DNA of 32,941 bases. Source: Caldisericota bacterium (GTDB lineage: Bacteria > Caldisericota > Caldisericia > Caldisericales > Caldisericaceae). The translations under genes and the position numbers were made by a program. How positions within the stretch are numbered: position 1 is the first letter of the stretch; each line of letters opens with the position of its first letter. This document shows, piece after piece, positions 31,959 to 32,941 of the stretch. The DNA lies in NCBI GenBank assembly GCA_030621215.1, contig JAUXIC010000006.1:1-32941 (forward strand), written 5' to 3'. Below the pieces are notes generated by a model, which worked only from the letters and a program-made list of their open reading frames with translations, did not search any database and was not told the origin of the DNA.

Positions 31959-32941
31959 ATGGAAAACAGATAAAAATTTTATTCCCTTCTTTGGATGTAT
32001 ATGGAAACATGGAGATTCCCATCAAGAATATCCAGATTGATTCAAGAAAAATAAAAAAGGGAGACCTGTTCGTTGCAATAAAAGGCACTAAATTCGATTC
32101 CCACGAAAAAATCGGGGAAGCAATCGCGAAAGGAGCTATTGGAGTAGTCACTGAAAAAAATATAAAACATTCCCCTGACCTGTTAATTATTAAAACAGAT
32201 AATTCCCGAAAAATCTACGCCCTGTTGTCCTGTGCTTTTTTTGGATTCCCATCGCAAAAGCTGAAATTAGTAGGAATTACAGGGACGAGCGGTAAAACAA
32301 CGACATCCTACCTGCTTTACAGGCTTTTCAATAATGTCGGCATAAAATCCGGGTTTATTGGCACAATAGGAGAGGGGTTGGGTGACAAATTTGTCAGGAA
32401 AGAGGTTTTTCCGCCTACTACACCCGATGCATTTCCACTGAATAAATTTCTATACAAAGCAGTAAGGGAAAATGTTAAATACGTCTTTATGGAAGTTTCT
32501 TCATTTTCTATCCTGCACCATCGCATCGAAGGATTAACGTTTTATAGCAAAATCCTCACTTTTATGGGAGAAGACCATCTGGATATCCATAATACACTGA
32601 AAAATTATATTCAAACAAAAGTTTCCTTTTTTGAAAACTATAAAGGAAAAATATTTTTAAATGCAGATACTCCTTTTTATGAAAAGTTTAAAAAAATATC
32701 AATGAACCCCGTGCTTTTCGGAATAACAAGCAAGGCAGACTACAAAGCTTCCGTAGAGAAAACCGGGATAGAAGAAACCAAATTTGTCCTGCAATACAAC
32801 GATAAGAAAAAAGCGCCGTTTTCTCTCAATATAGGCAGTGAATTTAATCTTTCTAATTTCCTTGCTGTTTCAGCTTTTGCAATCGAAGAAGGTATCAGTC
32901 TGGCTGAGCTTCAAAAATTTGCAAAAGATATACCTGAAATA
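31955..32941 (+). CDS. murE: UDP-N-acetylmuramyl-tripeptide synthetase, N-terminal part (runs off window)
   Basis: ATGA overlap with ftsI stop; NIQIDSRKIKKGDLFVAIKG, LVGITGTSGKTTTSYLL, PPTTPDAF, FMEVSSFSILHHRIEGL, DHLDIHNTLKNYIQTKVSFF. Open for 329 codons to window end. Confidence 0.93.
   Translation, partial: MNGKQIKILFPSLDVYGNMEIPIKNIQIDSRKIKKGDLFVAIKGTKFDSHEKIGEAIAKGAIGVVTEKNIKHSPDLLIIKTDNSRKIYALLSCAFFGFPSQKLKLVGITGTSGKTTTSYLLYRLFNNVGIKSGFIGTIGEGLGDKFVRKEVFPPTTPDAFPLNKFLYKAVRENVKYVFMEVSSFSILHHRIEGLTFYSKILTFMGEDHLDIHNTLKNYIQTKVSFFENYKGKIFLNADTPFYEKFKKISMNPVLFGITSKADYKASVEKTGIEETKFVLQYNDKKKAPFSLNIGSEFNLSNFLAVSAFAIEEGISLAELQKFAKDIPEI

Noticed and set aside
1-32941. CRISPR array, transposon or prophage as the source of novelty
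   Set aside because: No regularly spaced repeats, transposase/integrase motifs or phage structural genes were seen in the window.

Overview
AT-rich bacterial chromosome segment, mostly minus-strand operons. No transposase, integrase, phage gene or CRISPR array is visible. (1) 1-5484 (-): a NAD(P)-linked hydrogenase/formate-dehydrogenase-type module with two NuoE-like subunits, two NuoF-like subunits, an HndB-like protein, a stand-alone HATPase and the start of a NuoG/FdhA/HndD-like catalytic subunit. One NuoF copy and the HndB-like protein have lost all cluster-ligating cysteines of their thioredoxin-like [2Fe-2S] domains. (2) 5751-6613 (+): an isolated gene with its own near-consensus promoter and a leader hairpin. 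(3) 6915-16527 (-): a putative heterocycle/nucleobase catabolic island with a xanthine-dehydrogenase-type molybdoenzyme (three subunits), a tandem-duplicated cyclase-family hydrolase, a lone DUF1116 (YlbE/AllG-like) protein, two unknown small proteins and an NCS2 permease. The permease and DUF1116 leaders have potential RNA structure. (4) 16684-27739 (-): a long operon with a PPC/DUF296 protein, valS, folC, a zinc-ribbon membrane protein, rnfCDGEAB with a 99-aa RnfB lacking ferredoxin domains, and a membrane-anchored PIN-like protein. (5) 27897-32941 (+): a CAU-anticodon tRNA, a coiled-coil zinc-ribbon protein, RNase P RNA starting right at that protein's stop codon, then dcw-cluster genes rsmH, ftsL-like, ftsI and partial murE. 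All functional statements come from reading motifs by eye; no database search was run.
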